Positions 45,265 through 55,000 are shown, numbered from the stretch's first letter. The stretch: 64,000 bases of DNA from Botrimarina colliarenosi (GCF_007859955.1 NZ_SJPR01000001.1:696388-760387); one strand, 5' to 3'. Numbers and translations: made by a program. Notes: a model not told the origin generated them from the letters alone.

Positions 45265-47910
45265 ATGTCGACAACCACCTTCTGCGTCGCCGAAGCCAAA
45301 ACTGGCCCAACCCCGCCCCGCGACTGCACCGATCCGGTGCTGGCCCGGCTGGGATTGTTGGGCCAAGACGGGTCCTGTGTGGCGTACTTGGACGAGTCGG
45401 CGCACACGATCGGCGGTGGCCCCCGGTGCTCGGTGCGTCTCGACGGTCCCGGTCTGCGGCCGCTGCATTGCGTCGTCACGCCGGGCGAAAGCGGCCCGGT
45501 TGTCCGTCGCTGGGCGTCCGAAACCCGGCTCAACGGCGCCGATTTCAGCGAGGCGCGTCTCGCCCCCGGCGACTGCCTGCGGGTTGGCTCGGTCGACCTC
45601 GAGGTGGTTTCGATCGATGTCATCGAGAAGACCGAACCGACCGAGCCGGCTGCCGCGGTCCCCACGACCGCCGACTTGCCCGCTGACGCCGATTTGCCCG
45701 CCACGGCCGAATTGCCAGTCGCTCCGACCGAAATCGGCGACGAGCTTGTTGTCGTTTCCCCAGAAGTCGATGCGCCAACGTCACTTGCCGAGGTCACTTC
45801 GGAGTGGCTCGACAACAGCGTCGACCTGCTGGAAAAGGCGCGGGCCATCGATTTGGCGTCGGGGGATGACCCAGCGATCCCAAGCCATTTGCTAAAGCCT
45901 TGGACCCCGGCTGCGACTGCCTCGACGCCGCCCGCGGAGGAAGTTGACGACCCCTTCCGGTTGGACGAGCCCTCCCCGTGGGACGCGTTGCTCTCGACGC
46001 CCGAGACCTCGACGCCCGAAGCGGAGTTGCCGTCCGATCCAAACGAACTCAACGAAGCGGCCGCGCCGCGGCTGCCTGGCTTTGTCGAAGCAGCGCCGGC
46101 ATCGGAAGAGTCCGACCCGTGGCGATTGGAGGCGGTGACGCCCCATCCTGTCGAACCGACCCCGTCGTTCGACCCCAGCGCGGCGGCCTTGTTCAGCGCC
46201 GCTGCGGAGGAGAAAGACGTCGTTGACGAGTCGCTCTTCGACTCGCTTCCCGTCATCGAAGAATCGCTGGAAGAGGTGAGCGCGGTAGAAGACGCCGACT
46301 CCGTCGAGACGGCGGCTATGCCGGCATTTGCCGCAGACGGACACGCCGCCGATGTCGCCCGGCTACGCCAGCGGCTCAGCAGCTATCGACCACGCGTCCG
46401 CCGTATGGTCGCGGCGCTACGCAACGAGCGTCAGCAAGCGGACGGCCTCGGCGCGACCCTCGCTGAACTCCAGGAGCGGGCGGAGCAGGCCGTCGCCGCA
46501 GCGGATGAGGCGAACGGCGAGACGGAACGACTCGCCGAACAACTCCACCTCTCGCAGACGAAACGTGTCGACGCCGAAGCCGCCCTGCAGAACGCCTTGC
46601 AGCGCGCCGAGGAACTGCAATACCGGGTCGATGACCTCGAAGCCGCCCTCGCCGAAGCGAGCTTTGCCCTCGCCGAACAAGTTGAATCGTCGGTCATTGC
46701 GCCGTCGCCCGAACCTCTCGCCGCGCCGGAGCCCAGCGCCCTGCTTGAGGCCGACGTCGTTAGCGCTCCGTCGAATGCCGAGGACGAGCCGACCGACGCT
46801 GTCTGGCCGGAGCAATCCGATAGCCCCGCGTCATCGAGCCCGTGGGCTAGCACGGAGACGATGAACGCGGCGTCCGAACCGACCAAATCGGCGACCCGAT
46901 ACGAGGACGCCGAGTCGTTCATCGAGCCGGCGCCGGAGGCCACGGCCGAGTCCCTGTGGGGCATCGAGCGTCTCGGCGGCGAGTCGGAAGAAGTGGCCCC
47001 CGAATCGCTCTGGGAGACTTCACTAGAAGCGTCGGTCGAGGCGCCGTCAGATCCACTCGAAAGCCCCGCGACGCTGCTGGACCTCGCCGACACGGCCCCG
47101 AGCGAAGCCACGGCAGAGACCGAGCCGCAGTCCCTGGCTGCAGCGGACGGAAACGACTCCGACGAATCAGCGGAGGCGCCCGAACCTGGGCTCGTGGCCG
47201 GACTCGTCAAGGACCCGTTCGCCGCGCCGGTGAGGGACGAGGCGGAAGCCGCGGAGGCTCCCGAGCCCGAGTCGTTCATCGATCGCTTCGCGCACATGGT
47301 GCCCGACGAGGACGAGCCTGTGGAGGCGCCCGCTCCGCTCGCCGATCCCGAGCCGACCGCTTCAAACGGTTCGGTCGAAGACGAGTCGATCGACGACTAC
47401 ATGCGGAAGCTCATGCAGCGTGTCCGTGGCGGGTCGGAATGTGAGCCCCAGAGCCTGAGCACCCCGGCGACACAGCAGCCGACCCGTCCCTTGGCGGTTG
47501 CTCCCGTCGTAGCGGAAGCCCAATCGAATGCCGAACTGGAAGTCATCGCGCCCGAGCAACTGCTCAGCGACTTGTCCGAAATGCGACGCGAACCGACGCG
47601 AACCGTGACAACCGACATGGACGCGTTGCGGCAACTCGCCAACCAGTCGGCCCGCCACGCGATCGACGTCGCCGAGACCCGCACCAGCCGCGAAAAGGCG
47701 ACGCTCCGCTTGACGGTCTCGGCGGTCGCCTTGGGATGCGGCGCGTTGTCGGCGATCACCGCCGCCAGCCCGTTCGATCTGCAGTTCGCCGGTGGACTCA
47801 CTTCGGCCCTCGGCGGCGGCTGGTTCGGCTTCCGGACGCTCCGCTCTTGTCAGGCGACCGACTTCGACACCGAGCTGAAGGCGGCGGTGCACGGCAAGCG
47901 AGCGCGCTAA
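45265..47910 (+). CDS. FHA-domain protein with acidic linkers, coiled coil and C-terminal membrane segments
   Basis: 881 aa. An N-terminal FHA-like domain (~45-115: HTIGGGPRCSVRLDG, PLHCVVTPG, RLNGADF, GDCLRVGSVDLEV) should bind phosphothreonine. A long acidic, low-complexity region follows, with repeats such as TADLPADADLPATAELP. A coiled coil covers ~363-475 (VARLRQRLSSYRPRVRRM and QNALQRAEELQYRVDDLEAAL in parts). Another acidic stretch leads to SIDDYMRKLMQRVRG near 708, a motif I associate with planctomycete FHA proteins. Two C-terminal helices near 817-860 anchor it. Probably a membrane-tethered scaffold downstream of Ser/Thr kinases (inference). Confidence 0.78.
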   Translation: MSTTTFCVAEAKTGPTPPRDCTDPVLARLGLLGQDGSCVAYLDESAHTIGGGPRCSVRLDGPGLRPLHCVVTPGESGPVVRRWASETRLNGADFSEARLAPGDCLRVGSVDLEVVSIDVIEKTEPTEPAAAVPTTADLPADADLPATAELPVAPTEIGDELVVVSPEVDAPTSLAEVTSEWLDNSVDLLEKARAIDLASGDDPAIPSHLLKPWTPAATASTPPAEEVDDPFRLDEPSPWDALLSTPETSTPEAELPSDPNELNEAAAPRLPGFVEAAPASEESDPWRLEAVTPHPVEPTPSFDPSAAALFSAAAEEKDVVDESLFDSLPVIEESLEEVSAVEDADSVETAAMPAFAADGHAADVARLRQRLSSYRPRVRRMVAALRNERQQADGLGATLAELQERAEQAVAAADEANGETERLAEQLHLSQTKRVDAEAALQNALQRAEELQYRVDDLEAALAEASFALAEQVESSVIAPSPEPLAAPEPSALLEADVVSAPSNAEDEPTDAVWPEQSDSPASSSPWASTETMNAASEPTKSATRYEDAESFIEPAPEATAESLWGIERLGGESEEVAPESLWETSLEASVEAPSDPLESPATLLDLADTAPSEATAETEPQSLAAADGNDSDESAEAPEPGLVAGLVKDPFAAPVRDEAEAAEAPEPESFIDRFAHMVPDEDEPVEAPAPLADPEPTASNGSVEDESIDDYMRKLMQRVRGGSECEPQSLSTPATQQPTRPLAVAPVVAEAQSNAELEVIAPEQLLSDLSEMRREPTRTVTTDMDALRQLANQSARHAIDVAETRTSREKATLRLTVSAVALGCGALSAITAASPFDLQFAGGLTSALGGGWFGFRTLRSCQATDFDTELKAAVHGKRAR

Positions 47911-47923
47911 AGCGAGCCGGTCG

Positions 47924-48277
47924 CTAGATCCCCGAACTGGCGAACTGGGCGGTGACGGTCTCGGTGATGCCGCCGCGCGCATTGAACGCGATCTCGACCT
48001 TCAGCCACTGTGGGCTGACAACCGCGACGAGGTCATCGAGGATCGTGTTGGTGACGTGCTCGTAGAAGATGCCGTTGTCACGGAACGCCTGGAGGTAGAA
48101 CTTCAGGCTCTTCAGCTCGACGCACTTCTTGCGCGGCGTGTAGGTGATCGTCACCACGCCAAAATCGGGCTGCCCCGTCTTCGGGCAGAGCGACGTGAAC
48201 TCTGGCTGGCGGATCTCGATCCGGTAGTCGCGATCGGGGAATTGGTTGTCGAAGGTCTCGAGCAGGTCGCGCGACAT
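47924..48277 (-). CDS. queF: NADPH-dependent 7-cyano-7-deazaguanine reductase
   Basis: 117 aa, type I QueF length. Reduces preQ0 to preQ1 in queuosine synthesis. Catalytic cysteine in [14 protein letters not shown]; the QueF motif ELKSLKFYL near residue 60 binds NADPH. ATG 48277 ([13 protein letters not shown]) gives the family start; the longer in-frame reading runs into the divergent queC promoter region. Divergent from queC, with 141 bp between them, so the pathway genes are clustered. Confidence 0.95.
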   Translation of the reverse strand: MSRDLLETFDNQFPDRDYRIEIRQPEFTSLCPKTGQPDFGVVTITYTPRKKCVELKSLKFYLQAFRDNGIFYEHVTNTILDDLVAVVSPQWLKVEIAFNARGGITETVTAQFASSGI

Positions 48278-48418
48278 CGGTCGTGATCGGTGGGAATGGG
48301 GGCGGGGCGTTGTGTCAGGGCACGAGTTTGGCATGATGGGTTGCGGCGGGGTAGGGGAGCCATGCGGGGCTTCCGCCGCCGACGAACCCACCCACCCCAC
48401 CGCCGACTTGCCGTCCCT

Positions 48419-49135
48419 GTGCCCGATTCCCCTCCCAAAGCGGTCGTTCTCCTCTCCGGAGGGCTCGACTCAGCGACGGTCGCCGCGATCGCCAAAGCGG
48501 CAGGCTTCGACGTCTACGCCCTCAGCATCGATTACGGCCAGCGGCACCGCTTCGAGCTGCAGTCGGCGGCCCGCGTCGCCGCCGCGGTGGGGGTCGCCGA
48601 GCACCGCACCGTGGGGATCGACCTGGGCTCGTTCGGCGGCAGCGCCCTGACGGCCGATATCGACGTTCCCCAGGACCGCAGCGACGAGGAGATGGCCGGC
48701 GGCGTCCCGATCACGTACGTGCCGGCCCGCAACACGGTGATGCTATCGCTGGCGCTCGGCTGGGCCGAGGTGCTGGGCGCCGTGGACCTGTTCGTCGGCG
48801 TCAATGCCGTCGACTACAGCGGCTACCCCGACTGCCGGCCCGAGTTTGTCGAGGCGTTCGAGCGGCTGGCGAACCTCGCCACCAAGGCCGGGGTCGACGC
48901 GGCCGCGGGCGTCACGGGCGCCCGCCCCCTCCGGGTCCACGCGCCGTTGATTAAACTGACGAAGGCCGAGATCGTCCGCCGTGGCGTCGAGCTCGGCGTC
49001 GACTACAGCCTGACGCACACCTGCTACAGCCCCAACGAGAACGGCGTCCCCTGCGGCCGCTGCGACGCGTGCCAACTGCGGTTGAAGGGCTTCGCCGACG
49101 CGGGGCTCACCGATCCGGTTGCATACTCGGATTGA
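48419..49135 (+). CDS. queC: 7-cyano-7-deazaguanine synthase
   Basis: 238 aa from GTG 48419 ([18 protein letters not shown]). ATG 48362 is also in frame and has a GGGGAG a few bases upstream; it adds 19 residues unlike the family, so GTG is preferred by homology. ATP-pyrophosphatase motif [11 protein letters not shown] near residue 9; zinc-binding cysteines [17 protein letters not shown] near the C-terminus. Converts carboxy-deazaguanine to preQ0. Its stop codon is immediately followed by the terminal repeat of cassette B. Confidence 0.94.
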   Translation: MPDSPPKAVVLLSGGLDSATVAAIAKAAGFDVYALSIDYGQRHRFELQSAARVAAAVGVAEHRTVGIDLGSFGGSALTADIDVPQDRSDEEMAGGVPITYVPARNTVMLSLALGWAEVLGAVDLFVGVNAVDYSGYPDCRPEFVEAFERLANLATKAGVDAAAGVTGARPLRVHAPLIKLTKAEIVRRGVELGVDYSLTHTCYSPNENGVPCGRCDACQLRLKGFADAGLTDPVAYSD

Positions 49136-49598
49136 TTTACCGCGGAGACGCGGAGAACGCGGAAAGGGGGGAGGCAAATTGAATAGGGAAGAAATCGATC
49201 GGATAGCTGGCGAAATCGTTGATGCTTCGATCGCCGTGCACAGAGCTCTGGGTCCGGGCCTTCTAGAGTCGGCCTACGAGGTTTGCCTAGCTTATGAGCT
49301 GCGTGAACGTGGTTTCGGAGTGGATCAACAGATTGAGCTTCCCGTCAACTATCGTGGCATGACACTTGATGCTTCTTACCGCCTCGACCTGCTAGTTGCG
49401 GGGGAGGTAATTATTGAGTTGAAGTCAGTCGATGAGCTTGCGCCAATCCACACCGCTCAACTGCTCTCGTACTTGCGGCTGAGCGACAAGCGGCTTGGCT
49501 TGCTGATCAATTTCAACGTCGATCTGCTTAAGAACGGCGTGAAACGTATTGCGAATAAACTCTAACAAACTCTGCGTCCTCCGCGTCTCCGCGGTGAA
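49136..49598. mobile_element. Single-gene cassette bounded by periodic terminal inverted repeats (B)
   Basis: Left end 49136-49166 and right end 49570-49598 are inverted copies made of three 9-bp-spaced units (ACCGCGGAGA, CGCGGAGAA, CGCGGAAAG). The left end starts on the base after the queC stop and the right end stops 5 bp before the queE start. The interior is almost entirely one gene (GxxExxY family), which is less GC-rich than its neighbours. No target duplication is visible. The architecture is the same as the 28693-29553 element. Confidence 0.75.
49179..49565 (+). CDS. GxxExxY-family protein, PD-(D/E)XK nuclease-like
   Basis: 128 aa from TTG 49179, preceded by a GGGGGGAG ribosome site. 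The family motif is GPGLLESAYEVCL (G-L-L-E-S-A-Y), and a nuclease-like core follows: RLDLLVAGEVIIELKSVDEL, with D, E and K spaced as in PD-(D/E)XK enzymes. QLLSYLRLSDKRLGLLINFN completes the fold. Biochemical function of the family is unproven. It is the only gene in cassette B and has foreign-looking base composition; its placement between queC and queE is probably incidental. Confidence 0.86.
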   Translation: MNREEIDRIAGEIVDASIAVHRALGPGLLESAYEVCLAYELRERGFGVDQQIELPVNYRGMTLDASYRLDLLVAGEVIIELKSVDELAPIHTAQLLSYLRLSDKRLGLLINFNVDLLKNGVKRIANKL

Positions 49599-49603
49599 CC
49601 TTC

Positions 49604-50290
49604 ATGCGGATTGCTGAAGTCTACAAATCGATCCAAGGCGAAGGCCTCCTCACGGGGACGGCTTCGGTCTTCGTGCGCGCCAGCGGCTGCAACTTGCGCT
49701 GCTGGTTTTGCGACACGCCGCACGCCTCGTGGGCGCCAGAGGGGCAGGACCTGTCGGTCGACGAAATCGTCGCCGCGATTGAGGAATGGGACTGCCGGCA
49801 CGTGGTGCTCACCGGCGGCGAGCCGATGCTCTTCGCCGAGTTGATCCCGCTGTGCGAGCGACTGCGGCGGATGCGGCGGCACATCACGATCGAGACCGCC
49901 GGCACGCTGTTCCTCCCCGTGACTTGCAACCTGATCTCGATCAGCCCCAAGCTGTCGGGTTCGACGCCCGATATCGAGCAGCACGCCCACTGGGCCCGCC
50001 GGCACGAGCGGTCGCGGCTGCGGGTCGACATCGTGCGGCGGTTGATCGCCCGGCACGTCTACCAACTCAAGTTCGTCGTCGACGCGCCGGAAGAACTTCC
50101 GGAGGTCGAACAGTTCCTCGGTGAACTGGGTGAGATCGATCCCGAACGGGTCCTGCTCATGCCGCAGGGGACGACGCCGGCGGAACTCGACGAGCGGGCC
50201 ACGTGGCTTCGACCGCACTGCGAAGAGCGGGGCTATACGTACTGCCCGCGGAAGCAGATCGAGTGGTTCGGCGCGGCGCGCGGGACGTAA
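49604..50290 (+). CDS. queE: 7-carboxy-7-deazaguanine synthase
   Basis: 228 aa radical-SAM enzyme that converts carboxy-tetrahydropterin to 7-carboxy-7-deazaguanine. The start MRIAEVYKSIQGEGLLTG is typical, and the cluster motif is CNLRCWFC (spacing C-x3-C-x2-C). LTGGEPML and the C-terminal RKQIEWFGAARGT follow the family. The start lies 5 bp after cassette B and has no good ribosome site of its own, so its translation may have been changed by the insertion. queD is not in the window. Confidence 0.95.
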   Translation: MRIAEVYKSIQGEGLLTGTASVFVRASGCNLRCWFCDTPHASWAPEGQDLSVDEIVAAIEEWDCRHVVLTGGEPMLFAELIPLCERLRRMRRHITIETAGTLFLPVTCNLISISPKLSGSTPDIEQHAHWARRHERSRLRVDIVRRLIARHVYQLKFVVDAPEELPEVEQFLGELGEIDPERVLLMPQGTTPAELDERATWLRPHCEERGYTYCPRKQIEWFGAARGT

Positions 50291-50315
50291 GCGGTTGGGT
50301 TGCGATTCGTGACGT

Positions 50316-50615
50316 CACCCGCGGCTAGCGCCGACGGCTCACGCGCAGCGATCTATTTGAGCCGTCGGCGCTAGTGTCCCGAGTTAGAAGTTCGTTCCCA
50401 AATTGGGCGGCTTTGGAATGAGGCTGGGATCAGAGATTTCACCACGACGGACACGACGGACACGACGGACTGCTCGCCGGGGCTTCGTTGAATCAAGAGA
50501 CAATCCGTCGTGCTCTTTGTGCCCGTCGTGGTTCTCACTACTTATTACTCATCCGAGTAGCGGCAAGCACTCTGAGTGGGTAAGAACTTCCAACTCAGCA
50601 CGCTAGCCGCGGGTG
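50316..50615. repeat. Nested palindromic region in the queE/membrane protein gap
   Basis: Outer arms CACCCGCGGCTAGCG (50316-50330) and CGCTAGCCGCGGGTG (50601-50615) are perfect 15-bp inverted copies. A second pair, GAGTTAGAAGTTCGTTCCCA near 50381 and GGGTAAGAACTTCCAACTC near 50578, continues the symmetry. A separate 17-bp-arm perfect hairpin (50325-50341 with 50358-50374, CTAGCGCCGACGGCTCA) interrupts the left side, and element C (50441-50532) sits in the centre. It looks like three generations of insertion. Confidence 0.8.
50441..50532. repeat. Gene-less element with periodic terminal inverted repeats (C)
   Basis: Left end ACCACGACGGACACGACGG... (50441-50469) and right end (50504-50532) match at about 24 of 29 positions when inverted. 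Each is three CACGACGGA-like units of 9-bp spacing. Only 34 bp lie between them, so it is an empty or deleted version of the cassette architecture seen at 28693-29553 and 49136-49598. Confidence 0.75.
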
Positions 50616-50657
50616 GGGCTCACTTCAGAATTCAGACCGTGAACCCGGTGTCGATCA

Positions 50658-51809
50658 TCACGAAATGGCTTCAGCGGGCGGCGTCTCTTGCGGCTTGACG
50701 ACAGGCTCCGCGACGGGCTTGGCTGGCGGCGCTCCCTTGGGCGCGAAGACCAGCACGATCGCCGCCCCGACGATCACCAGCAGCAACCCGGCGAAGAAGC
50801 CGCCGAGCGTCACCGACGAGACCCCCTCGAAGCCGCCGCGGACCCAGAGCGCTTCGAGCGTTGTCACGACCGGCGCCCCGCCGAACACGAGCGGCATGAC
50901 GTACATCGGTTTGCCGCCGTAGTTGAAGGCCAGGATGATCCCCAGCGCGCCGATCGCCCCCGCGGCGCCGCCTGCGAGGCTCCAGAACGCGCCGCTGAAG
51001 TTGTACGTGCTCGCTTCTTCGAAGCTGCCGATGAGCAGCAGTTGCGGCACCACCACGGCGATCGCAAAGTAGGCGAGGCCGACGCACAACAACGGACGGA
51101 GGCGGCTGTGATGCATCGCGGCTTGGCCCTGGTGCAGGACCGGGCCGTAGGCGCCCCAGCAGGCGATCACGCTGGCGATCGATAGCACTTGCAGCAAGAA
51201 GTTGCCGCTCGCGGCGCCCGCCTTCTCGACGTTGCTCTCGACCGCTTCGGCGAGCGTCTCGTCAGCCGGCGCCTCCACCGCAGGCGTTTCGTCGGCCTCG
51301 ACAGCGGCCGCCACGGGGGGGGCGTGCTTCGCCGGCGCCGGCTTGCAGACGAGCACCGTCACCGCCCCCATCACCACCATCAGCAACCCGGCGATGAAGA
51401 TCGGGCCGATGTCCTTGAGCCGTTTGGCCCAGTAGATCGTCAAAAACGAGTTCACGACCGGCGCCCCGCCGAACACCAGCGGCATCACGACCGACGGCTT
51501 GCCGCCGTACGTAAAGGCCATGATGATCCCCAGCGCGCCGATCGCGCCAAAAACGCCCGCCAGGAGGCTCATCACGGCGCCGCGCGTTGTCCAGTTCCCT
51601 TTTTCGCCCTTAGTGTAGAGCAAGACCGCCGGCACGATGACGCCGATCGCAAAGTACGCCAGCCCGACACAGACAAACGGCCGGAGCCGGGCGAACTGGC
51701 CATCGACCAGCGACATCGCCGCTTGGCCCCGGTGCAAGACCGGGCCGTAGAGACCCCAGCTGACGACGGTGAGGGCGATCGAAGCGACGACTAGCAGCAG
51801 GCCACGCAT
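50658..51809 (-). CDS. Integral membrane protein with an internal tandem duplication
   Basis: 383 aa from ATG 51809 (a second ATG 12 bp upstream is possible). Two homologous halves: YGPVLHRGQAAM at residue 21 and YGPVLHQGQAAM at 221; CVGLAYFAI in both; GAIGALGII in both; MPLVFGGAPVV at 109 and 305. Each half has about four or five helices; a proline/glutamate-rich loop (~155-200) joins them. The layout recalls drug/metabolite transporters made by duplication, but no family signature is certain and no substrate can be named. Confidence 0.8.
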   Translation of the reverse strand: MRGLLLVVASIALTVVSWGLYGPVLHRGQAAMSLVDGQFARLRPFVCVGLAYFAIGVIVPAVLLYTKGEKGNWTTRGAVMSLLAGVFGAIGALGIIMAFTYGGKPSVVMPLVFGGAPVVNSFLTIYWAKRLKDIGPIFIAGLLMVVMGAVTVLVCKPAPAKHAPPVAAAVEADETPAVEAPADETLAEAVESNVEKAGAASGNFLLQVLSIASVIACWGAYGPVLHQGQAAMHHSRLRPLLCVGLAYFAIAVVVPQLLLIGSFEEASTYNFSGAFWSLAGGAAGAIGALGIILAFNYGGKPMYVMPLVFGGAPVVTTLEALWVRGGFEGVSSVTLGGFFAGLLLVIVGAAIVLVFAPKGAPPAKPVAEPVVKPQETPPAEAIS

Positions 51810-51939
51810 GGCGGGTCTCACGGGGGGCGGTGTCTGTGGAGCCTCACTCTAGACGACGGCTCGCCAGCCAACCACCTCCGCTGAGCGCTGGGCGAGCCGG
51901 CAAGCGTCAGCTCCCGGAGGGCGAATGGATTCAACTAAA

Positions 51940-52019
51940 CAAAGAGCCGGGAGACGTAAGTCCCCGGAGTGAAGTGGGTACCCGCCGCACTCCGGGGACT
52001 TACGTCTCCCGGCTCTTTG
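51940..52019. repeat. Perfect 32-bp-arm hairpin downstream of the FtsX-like permease gene
   Basis: Arms 51940-51971 and 51988-52019 are perfect reverse complements (CAAAGAGCCGGGAGACGTAA start) around a 16-base loop. It ends 9 bp before the permease stop, so on the minus strand it follows that gene and could terminate it; the loop-side sequence is G/C-rich and the distal end reads CTTTG without a T-run. Confidence 0.9.
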
Positions 52020-52028
52020 CGTTTTCGT

Positions 52029-55000
52029 CTACTCGCCACGGAGGGCGGCGGTTAGCGGAGCCGAGAGGGCGCGGCCCGAGGCGATCCGTGACGCGACGAG
52101 GCCGATCGCAACTGTTGCCGCAATGAGGGCGATCGCCATCAGCCAGGGGAGCTGCGCGTCGCTCTGCGCCGAGAGCGGGCCAAGGGTCGCCGCCGCCGCG
52201 ATCGCCCCGGCGGCGAGTCCCGCCGCGAGGAGCGTGAGGTTCTCGAGCAGCACCAGTCGGCGGAGCCGGTCTTTGGTGAAGCCCGCGGCCCGGAGCAGGG
52301 CGAGCTCGCCGCGGCGTTCCAGCAAGTTGCGGAACTGTGCGACCGCGAGGCCAATAGCGCCGAGCGCGAGGCCCAACCCGCCGAGCGCCTGGAACGTCGA
52401 GAGGTAGGTGTTCTGCACCGCCAAGAAGTCGGCAAGCCGCGCCGAGGCGCTTTGGGCGTCGAAACCGTAGTCGGCGAGCGTGTCTTCGAGTCGATCGGCG
52501 AGCGCCGCCGGGTCGTCGCCGGCGATCAGGAAGAACCGGTAGCCCGACGCCGAGGGGAAGAGCCGCAAGAAGTCCGCCTCGCCCATCAACAAGTCGCCCT
52601 GCAGGACGCTGTTTTTCAGCAGCCCGGCGACCTCGACCGTCACCTCCTCGCCGACCTCGTCGCGAATCGTGAACTGCGAACCGACGCCGCCGTAGAGCTT
52701 CAGCGAGTACATCGCCGTATTGAAATCGAGAACCACGGGGACCGGCATATCGGCTGCCACGGCGCGGTTCGCCAGGACGGTCCAGGGCGCCGCGGGGTTG
52801 GCGTTGTCGGCCCACTCCATCGGCGTCGGGCGGTTGTCGGCCACTTCGGCGAAGCGTGGCGTCACGCCGAGCACGCGCGGCTGCTTGGTTTGGTAAAGGT
52901 TCCGGCAACTGGCGTCCTCGCCGTCCTGGACGCGGAAGCCGTAGACCGTGGCGCCGGCGAGCGCCGCTTCGCCGTCGCTGGAGAAGCCGAGCTCACGCCG
53001 GCCGTCGGCGGTCGCCAGATCGTAGTGCAGTGGCTGGTCAGACTGGGCGATGAGATCGAAGCCGCCCGTTCCCGCATCGGTGGGAGGCAATCGGAACGCG
53101 CTGGTGGCGAGCAGCAGAAAACTCGCGGCGGCGACGAGGCCGATCGTCAGCAGCGACCGCCCGGGGCGGCGGCGGACGTTCATCGCCGCTAGACGGGGTA
53201 GGGCGAGGCCGGCAGAGTTCGCCCCTTCGCGGCGGCTGAACCGATAAATCGTCGCCAGCAACGCAACGAGCGTCAGCCCTCCCACCGCGAAAAAGACGCC
53301 GGCGGCTGCTTCCCCGCGGAGCGAGCCGCCCGACATAGCCGCAACGCCGGCAAGCGTCGCGCAACCGAGCGCGACGCCAGTCGCGAGGCGTGACTTGCCA
53401 GCGCCTCCCGACGGTGGCTGTGCGGAGCCCCCTGCCAACAGCGTGCGTGGCGGCGTCTTCGTGGCGCTGCGGACGGCCCAGGCGATCGTCGCGATCGCCA
53501 CCACCCAAGCGCCGACGGTGGAAGCGACCAGCGTCAGCGGGCCGACGTGTAAGCGGAGGAACGGCGCCCCCACGGCGGCGACCCAAACGGTCCGCAACAG
53601 GTAGAGCAGCCCGGCGGCATAGGCGACGCCGACCGCGGCGCCAACGAGCGCGCCCAACCCTGCGACGGGCGCCATCTCTCGCAGTTGACCGCGTCGCACC
53701 CGGCGGCGGTCGAAACCGATCGCCCCGAGCAGGCCGACCTCACGCCGCCGCTCGTCGATCGCTAGCCACACCAACAGCACAATCAGCAGCAACGCGGCGC
53801 CGATGAGGAACATGCTGAATAACAGAAATAGCACGTCGAACGGCGTGCTGCCCGACGACGCGGCGAGCCCCTGCGCGCGGATCGCTAGCGGCGCGAAGCC
53901 GAGGTCGGCCGGATCGATCGTGTCGAGCAGTCTTTGGGTGAGGTCGGCCCCATCGGCTTCGGGCGCAGCGACTCGTAGCAGGCTGACATCGCCCCAGCGT
54001 GAGCCCCAGAGCTTCTCCGCCAGCGCGAAGCTGACGAACGCCTTGGGGGTCGTTCGGTAGTCGTCCCAGTAGGTCTCGTCTTGGTCGCGGATCGTCTCGG
54101 TGAGCTCGAACGGCAGGTCCCAGTTGTCGATCGACTCGGCGTCGGTCACCCCCTCGAGTTGCGGCGTCCAGCGCGGGTCGTTCGCCGCGGTCGACTCGCC
54201 GTCGGCGTCGCTCAGCTCGACGATCGCCGACAGCTTGAGCGTCACCGGCGGCGCTTCGCGCAGCTCGCCGTGGGTGCTCTCGGGCTCGTAGTAGGTGAGC
54301 GTCACCGGGTCGCCGACTTTTGCATTGAGATCGTCCGCCGCCCAGCGGTTGAGCACGATGGCGCCGTTGTCGGTCGGAGCGATCGACGGCTGGGCGGGCG
54401 TCGCTTCGATTCCCGCGACGGTCGAGTACGGGATCGTCCGGTCGCCGACGCGGATCGTGTCGGCCAGGTAGGTCGTCGACGCGGTGACCGGCAGCGTGGC
54501 CCACGCGCGCCGCGCCGCGGCGACGACCTGGTCGGTGAGCACCAGCTCGCGCGACTCGAGCTGCCAGACGTCCGGACGCGGCTGGTCGAACGAGAGGCCG
54601 TAGTCGGCGAGCTTCGGCGCAACCGTTGGCGTCGTTTCGGCGTCAATAATCAGCGCGGTGCACTCGCCTTCTAGGCCAATCAGCCGCTGGGCAACGGCGA
54701 GCGGCACGAAGGCGTTGCGGGGTGCGCCCTGCGTCGGCGCGAGGCCAAATCGGGCGAGTCCCTCGGCGGGAAGCACCGCCGTCACGCGCAGACGCTGTGA
54801 CGCGACGGTGTCGGCTTTCTCCCCCAACGCACTGTCGGCTGGCAGGGCGCTGGCGGACTTGGTGCGGAGCAGCACCGAGTCGCCCGCCACGACGCCAAGC
54901 TCGGCGGCGACCGCCGCGGTTAGCAGGACGCCCCGCTCTTGGAGCGGCCAATCCTCGGCGCCCATCGCGAGGAACCGCTCGTCGCAGCCGACGAGCGTCA

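Noticed and set aside
48290-48418. N-terminal extension of queC, with an ATG at 48362
   Set aside because: The extra residues are arginine-rich and unlike the family, though the ATG has a possible ribosome site; kept only as an alternative start.
50291-50657. CRISPR-like array in the CACGACGGA units
   Set aside because: Units are adjacent, 9 bp long, without spacers, and arranged as an inverted pair; no cas gene is nearby.
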